A DNA stretch of 64,000 nt from Bacillota bacterium (GTDB taxonomy: Bacteria; Bacillota; UBA4882; UBA8346): positions 30,106 to 94,105 of the forward strand of contig JAEZJK010000083.1 in the NCBI GenBank assembly GCA_023415835.1. The letters run 5' to 3'. Both the position numbers and the translations under genes were made by a program. This document shows, one piece after another, positions 44,765-52,286 of the stretch. Numbering within the stretch: the stretch's first letter is position 1; every line of letters begins with the position of its first letter. Under the pieces are notes generated by a model. It made no database searches, had not been told where the DNA came from, and saw nothing but the letters and a program-made list of their open reading frames with translations.

Positions 44765-45024
44765 CTTGACAGATTGTACTATTTGGGATTAAAATTGATA
44801 CGTATATTTCTGGAAAATTGGAACCGTTTCTGGAAATGAACTGCATGATGTAACATACACTAAACCTGACCCACGACGTTTCCGGGGCAGATACGGGGAG
44901 AACAGAGGATCCCTCGTACTGTGCTCCGGTCCGATAGATTGAAAGGGGGTGGGCGGAGAACAGTAATCGGTTTGTAGTACAAGTATTACTTAGAGTTAAA
45001 AAATAAGGAGGAAAGTTTACAAAA
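44765..45024 (+). promoter_or_regulatory. Promoter and long leader of the porin-like gene
   Basis: TTGACA at about 44766 with TAAAAT about 17 bp later is a candidate promoter. The leader then has a compact stem built from GGAG/CTCC, ACAG/CTGT and GAGG/CCTC (44897-44926), before GGAGG at 45007. The 44423-44764 stretch shows no gene that I can support. Confidence 0.4.
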
Positions 45025-45918
45025 ATGAAAAAGTTATTAGTTGTTTTAATGGCTGCTATTATGGTTGTTTCCTTTGCCGCAGTTTCCATGGCTGCCGCTA
45101 CCGTTGAAGGTGACTGGCGCGCTGAGTGGGTAATGGATGAGTCCAAAAAGCCTAATGATGATCTTACTTTCTCCAAATACGACTTGCGCTTCAACTTCAA
45201 AGGCAAAGTCAGCGATAACGTTGACGCATACCTGCAAATGGCTTATGATAATTCAGTTTTGACCGCTGATAAAGACGTAATAGGAGTAACAGTAAAAGAG
45301 TACTTTGTAACCTTCAAACAATCTTGGGGAACACTTAAAACTGGTTTCTGGGATCATAAATTATTCCCGAGCCGTGTGCTTCTCAAACCTCATGAAATTA
45401 ATGCTGTTAATGCCAAAGATATGCAATTTGTGTTTGATATTCCTGTAGGCGATGCAATGTCTTTCGCTCTCTTCATGGATCCGGATCTGGCTAAAGATGC
45501 TATGGATTATGACGTTAAATTTGGTTACAAAGCTGATAGCTGGGGCGCTGAAATCCACTATGGCGATAACGATCCCAGTAAAGATGATGCTACCTATGTG
45601 GCTTTCGATGTTTACTACCAAATCAACGACGCATTCAAAGCATTCGTTTACGGAATGCAACCTGGTGATGATTTCAACAAAGCTTGGAAAGATGATAAAG
45701 GTGATGTAATTTTAGTTCCGGTTATCGGTGCTGAATATAAGTCTGGCCCGGTTACCACTTCTTTTGAGTATACTTTGGAAGAGAAATCAGCTGACTACAG
45801 CCCGTATGGTTTGAAATTCGCATATGGTTTCAATAACAAGGTTACCTTGGAAGTCGAATACACCAACGTCAACAAAGACGACAACAAACTCATCATCCGT
45901 CCGCGGGTGAAATTCTAA
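45025..45918 (+). CDS. Predicted outer-membrane porin-like beta-barrel protein
   Basis: 297 residues. Signal peptide MKKLLVVLMAAIMVVSFAAVSMAAA with AxA cleavage. The mature part alternates hydrophobic and polar residues in many predicted strands (YDLRFNFKGKVSDNVDAYLQMAYD, EYFVTFKQSWGTLKTGFWDHK), is rich in Asp/Lys/Tyr, has no cysteines, and ends in the aromatic RPRVKF, the C-terminal Phe rule for BAM-assembled barrels. No lipobox or wall anchor. If right, the host has an outer membrane. I cannot name the porin family. Confidence 0.7.
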   Translation: MKKLLVVLMAAIMVVSFAAVSMAAATVEGDWRAEWVMDESKKPNDDLTFSKYDLRFNFKGKVSDNVDAYLQMAYDNSVLTADKDVIGVTVKEYFVTFKQSWGTLKTGFWDHKLFPSRVLLKPHEINAVNAKDMQFVFDIPVGDAMSFALFMDPDLAKDAMDYDVKFGYKADSWGAEIHYGDNDPSKDDATYVAFDVYYQINDAFKAFVYGMQPGDDFNKAWKDDKGDVILVPVIGAEYKSGPVTTSFEYTLEEKSADYSPYGLKFAYGFNNKVTLEVEYTNVNKDDNKLIIRPRVKF

Positions 45919-45939
45919 GATTTTCTTAGGATAAACAAG

Positions 45940-45968
45940 GAAGCCCTTCCGTGAGGAAGGGCTTTTTT
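45940..45968 (+). terminator. Terminator of the porin-like gene
   Basis: AAGCCCTTCC/GGAAGGGCTT perfect 10-bp stem with GTGA loop and TTTTTT tail. Confidence 0.93.
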
Positions 45969-45970
45969 GA

Positions 45971-46180
45971 TCGCAGATTACACTGATAACACTGGTGACA
46001 CAGAATGATACCGCAGATACTCGCAGATAACACTGAGTGTATGTTGAAATAATTGGGGATAAGATGTAGAATATTTGCGGAGTAAATCTGGGGTGTTTTT
46101 TAAGTAATTTCAACAGTATTAATAGTTTCTGCGGTTTTATCAGTGTATTCAGCGCCATCTGTGCTATCAGCGGTCGGGGG
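45971..46180. repeat. Degenerate CACTGAT/ATCAGTG repeats left of the GxxExxY gene
   Basis: 45971-46046 repeats GCAGATTACACTGATAACACT-like words on the plus strand. 46126-46180 carries the reverse sense (TTTATCAGTGTATTCAGCG, CATCTGTGCTATCAGCGG). The two blocks could pair with each other. Confidence 0.6.
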
Positions 46181-46186
46181 TGTAAA

Positions 46187-46573
46187 ATGGCCGACTACAA
46201 ACATTCCAACATTACCGAAAAGATGATCGGCTGCGCCTTAAAAGTACATAATAAACTAGGAAGCGGATTTCCGGAAATAATCTATCACCGAGCACTGGAG
46301 ATTGAATTGAAGAAACAGGGGATAGAGTTTGTTAGTGAGCAAGCGATGCCGGTTTATTATGAAGGAGAAAAAATAGGTACACGACGAGTGGATTTTTTAG
46401 TACAGAATAAAGTCATGGTTGAGATAAAAGCTGTTTCGGAACTACAAGATGGTCATACGGCTCAAATCATTAATTATCTTGAGGCTTTCGGGCTGGAAGT
46501 AGGGTTGTTGCTAAACTTTGGAGCTAAGAGAATGGAGATTAAGAGGTATATCAATACCACAGATAAACGCTGA
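46187..46573 (+). CDS. GxxExxY family protein
   Basis: 128 residues. The family motif is GSGFPEIIYHRALEIEL (G..E..Y) at about residues 24-40, followed by RRVDFLVQNKVMVEIKAVSEL and a LLNFGAKRMEIKRY end, a PD-(D/E)xK-like layout (D in VDFLV, ExK in VEIKA). Function is unknown. These genes are often surrounded by degenerate ATC(A/T)GTG-type repeats, and this one is flanked on both sides by them. No clear ribosome site beyond GGGGG 9 nt upstream. Confidence 0.88.
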   Translation: MADYKHSNITEKMIGCALKVHNKLGSGFPEIIYHRALEIELKKQGIEFVSEQAMPVYYEGEKIGTRRVDFLVQNKVMVEIKAVSELQDGHTAQIINYLEAFGLEVGLLLNFGAKRMEIKRYINTTDKR

Positions 46574-46645
46574 TAACGCAGATGCCGCAGATATACTAAT
46601 CACAGATAATACTGATTACACTGATGGCGCTGATTTTAGGTTGAA
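46556..46645. repeat. Degenerate CACTGAT-type repeats right of the GxxExxY gene
   Basis: CACAGATAAACGCTGATAAC, GCAGATGCCGCAGATATACT, CACAGATAATACTGATTACAC and TGATGGCGCTGAT run in the same sense as 45971-46046, and begin within the last codons of the gene. Confidence 0.6.
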
Positions 46646-46698
46646 ATAATTTGAAAAAGCTAGTAAAATGAGAGAGAAGTTATTCTCTTGTTTGTTTT

Positions 46699-46874
46699 AA
46701 CAGTGAAATCAACGGAATCTGTGCTAATCAGAAGTAAAGAATATATCAGTGTAATCAATGAAATCAGTGCTAATCAGAAGTAAGATTTTATCAGTGGAAT
46801 CAACGAAATCAGTGCTAATCAGTGGTAAGATTTTATCTGTTCAATTAGCGTAATCAGCGACATCAGCAGTAAAG
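46699..46874 (+). repeat. Four-unit tandem array of about 45 bp in the hpt leader
   Basis: Units start at 46699, 46745, 46790 and 46835. The two middle units are best preserved: ATCAGTG(T/G)AATCAA, then GAAATCAGTGCTAATCAG, then TAAGATTTT. Periods are 46, 45 and 45 bp with no spacers. The last unit runs to 11 bp before hpt. Confidence 0.75.
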
Positions 46875-46884
46875 GGAGGCACCC

Positions 46885-47433
46885 ATGACCAACGACTTGA
46901 AAGAGATCATTCTCTCCAAAGAACAAATCGCGGTAAGGATCAAAGAACTTGGAGCTAAAATCAGCTGCGATTATCAGGCGAGTCCTCCGGTTCTTGTCGG
47001 TATTCTGAAAGGCGCGTTGCCGTTCATGGCTGACTTGATGCGGGCGATAACCATTCCGATGGTTTACGACCTGATGGCTGTCTCAAGTTACGGCGCTTCC
47101 ACCAAATCCACCGGGACGGTCAAAATCATCAAGGACTTGGATATTGAAATCGAAAACCGCGATGTAATCATCGTTGAAGATATTGTCGATACTGGACTGA
47201 CCTTGCAATACTTGGTCGAAAACCTCCGCTCCCGTCAACCGAAATCCTTAAAGGTATGCACCTTATTGGATAAGCCCAGCCGAAGGCAGGCTATGATTCA
47301 GCCGGATTATAACGGTTTCGAAATCCCCGATTTTTTTGTAGTCGGTTTTGGGCTGGATTATGCTGAAAAATATCGTAATTTGCCATATATCGGAGTGTTG
47401 AAGGAAGAAGTATATAAGAAAACCTCTCTCTAG
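46885..47433 (+). CDS. hpt: Hypoxanthine phosphoribosyltransferase
   Basis: 182 residues. PRPP motif VIIVEDIVDTGLTLQYL near residue 95, LVGILKGALPFMADLMRAI and SSYGASTKSTG (flexible loop) and DFFVVGFGLDYAEKYRNLPYIG at the C-terminus. It salvages hypoxanthine/guanine to IMP/GMP. GGGAGG 5 nt before ATG. Its neighbour is a purine permease with a guanine riboswitch, which fits a purine salvage group. Confidence 0.96.
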   Translation: MTNDLKEIILSKEQIAVRIKELGAKISCDYQASPPVLVGILKGALPFMADLMRAITIPMVYDLMAVSSYGASTKSTGTVKIIKDLDIEIENRDVIIVEDIVDTGLTLQYLVENLRSRQPKSLKVCTLLDKPSRRQAMIQPDYNGFEIPDFFVVGFGLDYAEKYRNLPYIGVLKEEVYKKTSL

Positions 47434-47473
47434 CTCTCCCCGGATCGGGGAGGGCTAGAAAGAGGCGGTTTTT
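47423..47473 (+). terminator. Terminator of hpt
   Basis: Nested stem CCTCT.../...AGAGG enclosing CTCTCCCCG/CGGGGAG, followed by CGGTTTTT; it overlaps the hpt stop. Confidence 0.75.
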
Positions 47474-47647
47474 CCACTATATTGACTTCTTATCATATTT
47501 TTGATACGATTGTAACGTAATTTATCGCTTTTTCCCGTATTATTCAAGCAAAGTTTAAGATGGTTTTTATAAATATTAATTCTTCTTTGTTAAATATCGA
47601 TAGTCAGCATGGAAAACCTTGCAGAGCATTTTAGAATTAACGCTCAA

Positions 47648-47716
47648 TCCAATATAATTTAGGCGATATGGGCCTGAAGTACCTACCGAGCAACCGGAAA
47701 TTGTTCGACTATTGGA
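47648..47716 (+). promoter_or_regulatory. Purine (guanine-type) riboswitch upstream of the NCS2 permease
   Basis: P1 TCCAATA/TATTGGA encloses the core: TATAATTTAGGCGATATGGGCC, then GTACCTACCGAGCAACC, then TTGTTCGACTAT. The specificity base in CGACTAT is C, which indicates guanine/hypoxanthine rather than adenine. The following CTGCATT/AATGCAG hairpin and the terminator at 47774 form the expression platform. Confidence 0.93.
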
Positions 47717-47773
47717 GTATATATGGCTGCATTTTATTAAGGTAATGCAGAAAATATTCTCTAACAATTTACG

Positions 47774-47803
47774 GCGATTGGTGTACACCAATCGCTTTTT
47801 ATA
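47774..47803 (+). terminator. Purine riboswitch terminator
   Basis: GCGATTGGTG/CACCAATCGC stem with TA loop, followed by TTTTTATATT, 66 bp before the permease start. Confidence 0.9.
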
Positions 47804-47868
47804 TTGCTTAAAATATTGTCCTTAGGAGCAGGGCGCTCTTAATATATCAAAATGGAGGGATTTTTTGG

Positions 47869-49287
47869 ATGGAGAAGTTTTTTAAGCTGAAAGAACACGG
47901 CACGAAGGCTTCAACTGAGATTCTAGCTGGAATTACCACATTTTTTGCCATGTCCTACATTATCTTTGTTAACCCTAGCATGCTTTCACAGACAGGCATG
48001 CCTTGGGGCGCCGTATTTATCGCCACCATTATCGCTTCTGTAATCGGTACTTTGGTGATGAGCCTTTTGGCAAACGTGCCCTATGCCCAGGCTCCCGGTA
48101 TGGGATTAAATGCCTTCTTCACTTACACTGTATGCTTTGCCTTGGGCTTCAGCTGGCAGCAAGCGCTGGCGATGGTTTTCATTTGTGGTCTTGTGAATAT
48201 TTTGATTACCGTAACCAAAATTCGTAAATCCATTATTAAATCGATCCCTGTCAGCCTCCAAAATGCCATCGGCGGCGGTATTGGTATCTTCATCGCTTAC
48301 ATTGGCGTCAAAAGCGCCGGCCTTCTTAATTTCACTTCCGACCCCGGCAAGAACATAATTTTAAAAGGCGGTACGGTTATTGCCGACTCTAGCGCAGTCC
48401 CCGCTCTGGTAACCTTAAACAATCCGGTTGTTCTTCTTGGTTTAATTGGCCTGGTATTGACCATTGCGTTACTGGTATTCAAGGTAAAGGGATCGATCTT
48501 AATCGGTATTATCGCAACCACCATCATCGGTATTCCCATGGGAATCGTTGATGTTTCTAAGATCAGCGCAACTTCGGGAATCGCCGAGTCCTTTAAGGCT
48601 TTGGGTACTACCTTTGGCGCGGCTTTCGGCAGCCAAGGCATGCTTTCCTTGTTTAATGATACAGCTAAAATTCCTTTGGTTCTGATGACGATTTTTGCCT
48701 TCAGCTTATCGGATACCTTTGATACGATTGGCACTTTCATCGGCACCGGACGTAGAAGCGGTATTTTTAGCGCGGAAGACGAGAAAGCAATGCAGACTAG
48801 TACGGGTTTTAAATCCAAAATGGATCGGGCCCTGTTTGCAGACGCTATTGCTACCTCTATCGGAGCTTTATTCGGCACTTCCAACACTACAACCTACGTT
48901 GAGAGCGCGGCAGGTATCGGCGCTGGAGGCCGTACTGGTTTGACCAGCCTTACCACGGCTGTGCTCTTTATCGCTTGCATTTTCCTGGCCCCTGTCGCCG
49001 GCATAGTTCCTGCGGCGGCAACTGCTCCGGCTCTGATTGTAGTTGGTATTATGATGATGTCGGCTTTTAAGGAAATTAAATGGGACGATTTGGACGAAGC
49101 CATCCCCGCTTTCTTTGCAGGCGTATTTATGGCTTTCTGCTATAGCATTTCCTATGGGATTGCCACTGGCTTTATCTTCTATTGTATTGTCAAGCTTTGC
49201 AGGGGGCAGTTCAAAGAGGTTCATCCCATTCTGCTCGTCTCCACACTGCTTTTTGTCTTGAACTTCATTATCTTGGCTATTATTTAA
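47869..49287 (+). CDS. NCS2 family purine permease (guanine/hypoxanthine)
   Basis: 472 residues with about 12 to 14 membrane helices. AzgA/PbuG-type NCS2 motifs: STEILAGITTFFAMSYIIFVNP, QAPGMGLNAFFTY, FSLSDTFDTIGTFIGTGRRSG and FGTSNTTTYVESAAGIGAGGRTGLTS. The guanine riboswitch upstream supports guanine/hypoxanthine uptake. ATG 47869 with GGAGGG upstream. Confidence 0.95.
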   Translation: MEKFFKLKEHGTKASTEILAGITTFFAMSYIIFVNPSMLSQTGMPWGAVFIATIIASVIGTLVMSLLANVPYAQAPGMGLNAFFTYTVCFALGFSWQQALAMVFICGLVNILITVTKIRKSIIKSIPVSLQNAIGGGIGIFIAYIGVKSAGLLNFTSDPGKNIILKGGTVIADSSAVPALVTLNNPVVLLGLIGLVLTIALLVFKVKGSILIGIIATTIIGIPMGIVDVSKISATSGIAESFKALGTTFGAAFGSQGMLSLFNDTAKIPLVLMTIFAFSLSDTFDTIGTFIGTGRRSGIFSAEDEKAMQTSTGFKSKMDRALFADAIATSIGALFGTSNTTTYVESAAGIGAGGRTGLTSLTTAVLFIACIFLAPVAGIVPAAATAPALIVVGIMMMSAFKEIKWDDLDEAIPAFFAGVFMAFCYSISYGIATGFIFYCIVKLCRGQFKEVHPILLVSTLLFVLNFIILAII

Positions 49288-49302
49288 GTTTAAGCGTAAC
49301 CG

Positions 49303-49343
49303 TTGAACCCCTGAAACCCTGGTTTCAGGGGTTCAACTTTTTG
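49303..49343 (+). terminator. Terminator of the NCS2 permease
   Basis: TTGAACCCCTGAAACC/GGTTTCAGGGGTTCAA, 16-bp perfect stem with a 2-nt loop, followed by CTTTTTG. Confidence 0.93.
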
Positions 49344-49572
49344 ATCTTGTAAGTAATCCTTTTTTCAAAAAAACATGAATCGTTGCTAAACTGGTCTTAA
49401 CCAAAGCTAACGAAGGGAATCGGTTATGGTTTTATTTCTTATGTGTTGTAATAGGTATTTACGGGCAAATTTAAAGAAAATGACTCGTTAATGTATCTGG
49501 CAGTAATCGCGTTTATCGTTGAGTTTGCTTTAATGGGAAAGTCTTAATACTGATTTCGATCGTAAATAAAGA

Positions 49573-49602
49573 ATCCTTTCCGTAATTCGGAGGGGGTTTT
49601 TC
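49573..49602 (+). terminator. Terminator-like hairpin before the MITE copy 2
   Basis: CCTTTCCG/CGGAGGGG stem with two G-U pairs and TTTTTCATT tail. It may end a short transcript or a decayed gene in 49426-49547. Confidence 0.5.
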
Positions 49603-49668
49603 ATTAGAAAACCGTAATTTGAGCAAAGGATTTTTATTATAAATGTCAAATAGAAAAGACAATATCTA

Positions 49669-49769
49669 TTACCAAGTTGCATTCAATTATAGTGCAACTT
49701 TTGTGTGGAACGCAGCAATGCTGCGGAGAGAACACAATCTATAGTTGCACTTTGAATGCGACTTGGTAT
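49669..49769. repeat. MITE-like hairpin element, copy 2
   Basis: TATTACCAAGTTGCATTC at the left pairs with GAATGCGACTTGGTATTA at the right, then AGTGCAACT/AGTTGCACT continues the arms. Internal CGCAGC-AAT-GCTGCG. The right end is 16 bp before the cdaA start codon, so the cdaA ribosome site lies directly against it. Confidence 0.8.
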
Positions 49770-49785
49770 TAAAGGTGGTGCAATT

Positions 49786-50607
49786 ATGAAGTTTTTAGGA
49801 GACCAACATTTTCTCCTAACTATCATCGATGTGATCCTAGTACTAATAGTTTTGTACTACCTTTTTAAGGTTTTAAAAGGGACTAAAGGAATCTTTTTTT
49901 TGAATGCAATTTTGATTTTGTTTCTAATATACGCCTCAAGTAGATTTTTAAGTTTGACCTTGTTTAACGCTTTGTTGGAACAAATTATGTTAATGCTCTT
50001 CGTAGCGTTACCGATTATCTTTCAAAACGAACTAAAACGGGCTTTAGAGCTCCTAGGGCAAAAGAACCCCATATTACAATGGCTAATTAAGCCCCCGGAA
50101 ATTCCCACCGAGAGTATTGAAATCGTTGCCGAAGCGGTGGAAAGCCTCTCAAAACATAAATATGGCGCACTGATTGTTTTTGAAAGAAACGACCCCCTTC
50201 CCATGGTTAAGGAATCCGGTTCTTTTCTTGACGGCGCTTTATCTCAAATATTAGTTGAACAAATTTTTTACCCCAATTCACCCTTACATGACGGAGCGGT
50301 GGTGATTAAAGGGAACCGGGTCCAAGCCGCCGGATGTTTTCTGCCGCTCGATAATCAATTGATCTTAGCCCAGGAATTAGGAAGCCGTCATCGGGCGGGA
50401 TTGAGCCTGGCGACCCAGAGCGACGCCTTGGTAATCATCGTTTCCGAGGAGACAGGCAATATTTCGCTGGCTTGTAATGGGCAGTTGGAGACGGGTTATA
50501 ATAATGAAAGGATTAAATACCGGCTAATTGAGTTGGTTAGGCCAGCCCAACCTAGCAATCTGACAAATACCGAATGTAATCCTGGAACCAAAACCGAGGC
50601 CAAATAA
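49786..50607 (+). CDS. cdaA: Diadenylate cyclase CdaA (DacA)
   Basis: 273 residues from ATG 49786 (AGGTGG 6 nt upstream). Three N-terminal membrane helices, then the DAC domain with PNSPLHDGAVVIKG (DGA) and GSRHRAGLSLATQ (RHR). It makes c-di-AMP. In most Bacillota cdaA-cdaR-glmM are linked and CdaR regulates CdaA; here no cdaR (ybbR) gene is present and a flavoprotein gene follows with a one-base overlap. Confidence 0.95.
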   Translation: MKFLGDQHFLLTIIDVILVLIVLYYLFKVLKGTKGIFFLNAILILFLIYASSRFLSLTLFNALLEQIMLMLFVALPIIFQNELKRALELLGQKNPILQWLIKPPEIPTESIEIVAEAVESLSKHKYGALIVFERNDPLPMVKESGSFLDGALSQILVEQIFYPNSPLHDGAVVIKGNRVQAAGCFLPLDNQLILAQELGSRHRAGLSLATQSDALVIIVSEETGNISLACNGQLETGYNNERIKYRLIELVRPAQPSNLTNTECNPGTKTEAK

Positions 50608-52208
50608 TGTTACTTAAAATTAGCCAATTCAGGATCGCTATTGATGCGGATGAAATCAAGATCAGCGGTTTACTAGCGGATTTTTTAAAGGTTTCTCTAA
50701 ATAGGATCAAATCAGTAAAGATTTTAAAAAAGTCGTTGGATGCCAGGCAAAAAGAGCTGTTCTTCATATATACATTGGTTTTTGAAGTTGATTTAACAGT
50801 ATATGAGGGGAAATCCTTGTTGAAAGCTAATCCTAATTTACAGGCTTATCAGCAAGAATCAGCTAATAATTGGGACAAGGTTCGCTATGGTACCTCATTA
50901 ATAAACTTTAGGCCGGTGATCGCAGGAGCGGGTCCAGCCGGCCTTTTTGCTGGTTTGAGGCTGGCTGCCGCCGGATTTCAACCGCTAATTATCGATCGGG
51001 GCGACGGATTGGAAGCCCGAATAAATAGTATAAACCGGTTTTGGGAAGAGGGCGAGCTTGACCCGGACTCTAATATTCAGTATGGGATTGGAGGGGCCGG
51101 AACCTTTTCCGATGGTAAATTGACAACCAGAATCAAAGATCGGGCAATTGAAGAGATACTCAAGGTCATGGTGAAGTTGGGGGCGCCACCGGAGATAAGC
51201 TATTTGCAGTATCCGCATATTGGGACCGATCTCTTACGGGAAGTCATCAGCGGACTGCAACAGTTAATTATTAATTATGGCGGTGAGTTCCGCTTCCGGA
51301 ACCGGTTAACCGATATCAGTTTTTCTGATGGAAAGATCCAAGCAATCCAGGTTAACGGTAAGGATTTAATCGAGACTGAGATGTTGTTATTAGCCACCGG
51401 TAACAGCGCCCGTGATCTGTACCGGATGTTAAAGGCGAAACATTTCCAACTGGCTGCTAAGCCTTTTGCGGTTGGATTACGGATCGAACATCCGCAAGAT
51501 ATTATTGATAAGGCACAGTATGGGAAGAGGGCTGGAGATCCCCGGCTTGGCCCGGCTGAGTATCATCTTACATACAAACATCGGGAGACCGGCCGCGGTG
51601 TTTATAGTTTTTGTATGTGCCCGGGAGGGTTTGTGATTGGAGCGGCCTCCGAACGGGGGCGGGTAGTGACCAATGGAATGAGTTTTCACCGGCGTGATTC
51701 CGGGGTTGCCAATTCGGCGTTGATCGTTACTGTCAATGAAAGAGATTATGGTAATCATTCGCCATTGGCAGGGGTAGAATTTCAAGAACGGCTGGAAGAA
51801 GGGGCTTTTAAACTTGGCGGCGGAGGTTTCCTGGCTCCAGCTCAACGGGTGGGAGATTATCTAAGAAAGGAACCAACCCAAGAGTTTAAGGCATTAAAGC
51901 CTTCTTACCGTCCTGGCGTAAGTGGCGCTGATTTAAATAAACTTTTATCCATAGAGGTTGGGACAGCGATTGAGGACGCAATTAAATATTTTAGTAATAA
52001 GATTAGAAGATTTGATTGGCCAGAAGCGGTCCTAACCGGGGTCGAGACCAGAACATCGGCGCCGGTTAGGATTCTTAGGGATGAAAGCCGCCAGGCAATA
52101 GGATTTAATGGAGTTTATCCGATTGGAGAGGGCGCCGGGTATGCCGGCGGGATTGTCAGTTCGGCGCTGGACGGTTGGAAAACCGCGGAAACGATTATTG
52201 GGGAGTAA
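50607..52208 (+). CDS. NAD(P)/FAD-dependent oxidoreductase (COG2509-like)
   Basis: 533 residues. About 95 N-terminal residues without clear domain, then FAD motif VIAGAGPAGLFAGLRLAAAGF. IGGAGTFSDGKLTTRI, then LRIEHPQDIID and FCMCPGGFVIGAASE are typical of this conserved dehydrogenase family. Substrate unknown. A homologue near glmM/cdaA is common in clostridia, so it may belong to cell-wall precursor metabolism, but that is association only. Overlaps the cdaA stop (TAATG). Confidence 0.85.
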   Translation: MLLKISQFRIAIDADEIKISGLLADFLKVSLNRIKSVKILKKSLDARQKELFFIYTLVFEVDLTVYEGKSLLKANPNLQAYQQESANNWDKVRYGTSLINFRPVIAGAGPAGLFAGLRLAAAGFQPLIIDRGDGLEARINSINRFWEEGELDPDSNIQYGIGGAGTFSDGKLTTRIKDRAIEEILKVMVKLGAPPEISYLQYPHIGTDLLREVISGLQQLIINYGGEFRFRNRLTDISFSDGKIQAIQVNGKDLIETEMLLLATGNSARDLYRMLKAKHFQLAAKPFAVGLRIEHPQDIIDKAQYGKRAGDPRLGPAEYHLTYKHRETGRGVYSFCMCPGGFVIGAASERGRVVTNGMSFHRRDSGVANSALIVTVNERDYGNHSPLAGVEFQERLEEGAFKLGGGGFLAPAQRVGDYLRKEPTQEFKALKPSYRPGVSGADLNKLLSIEVGTAIEDAIKYFSNKIRRFDWPEAVLTGVETRTSAPVRILRDESRQAIGFNGVYPIGEGAGYAGGIVSSALDGWKTAETIIGE

Positions 52209-52286
52209 GGTTTACAGTCTGTTTCTTGGGTCTACGTTTATAGTTATCAGTATAATAAAATTCTGAATGATTGAGAGGGATCGGAT

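Noticed and set aside
44613..45206. A 197-codon minus-strand ORF
   Set aside because: It covers the porin leader and signal-peptide region in reverse; Ser/Ala-rich composition is a shadow of the real gene and it has no ribosome site.
46699..46874. CRISPR array
   Set aside because: Units are contiguous at about 45 bp without spacers, and no cas genes are in the window.
47576..47791. A 71-codon minus-strand ORF
   Set aside because: It overlaps the purine riboswitch and its terminator, which explain the sequence.
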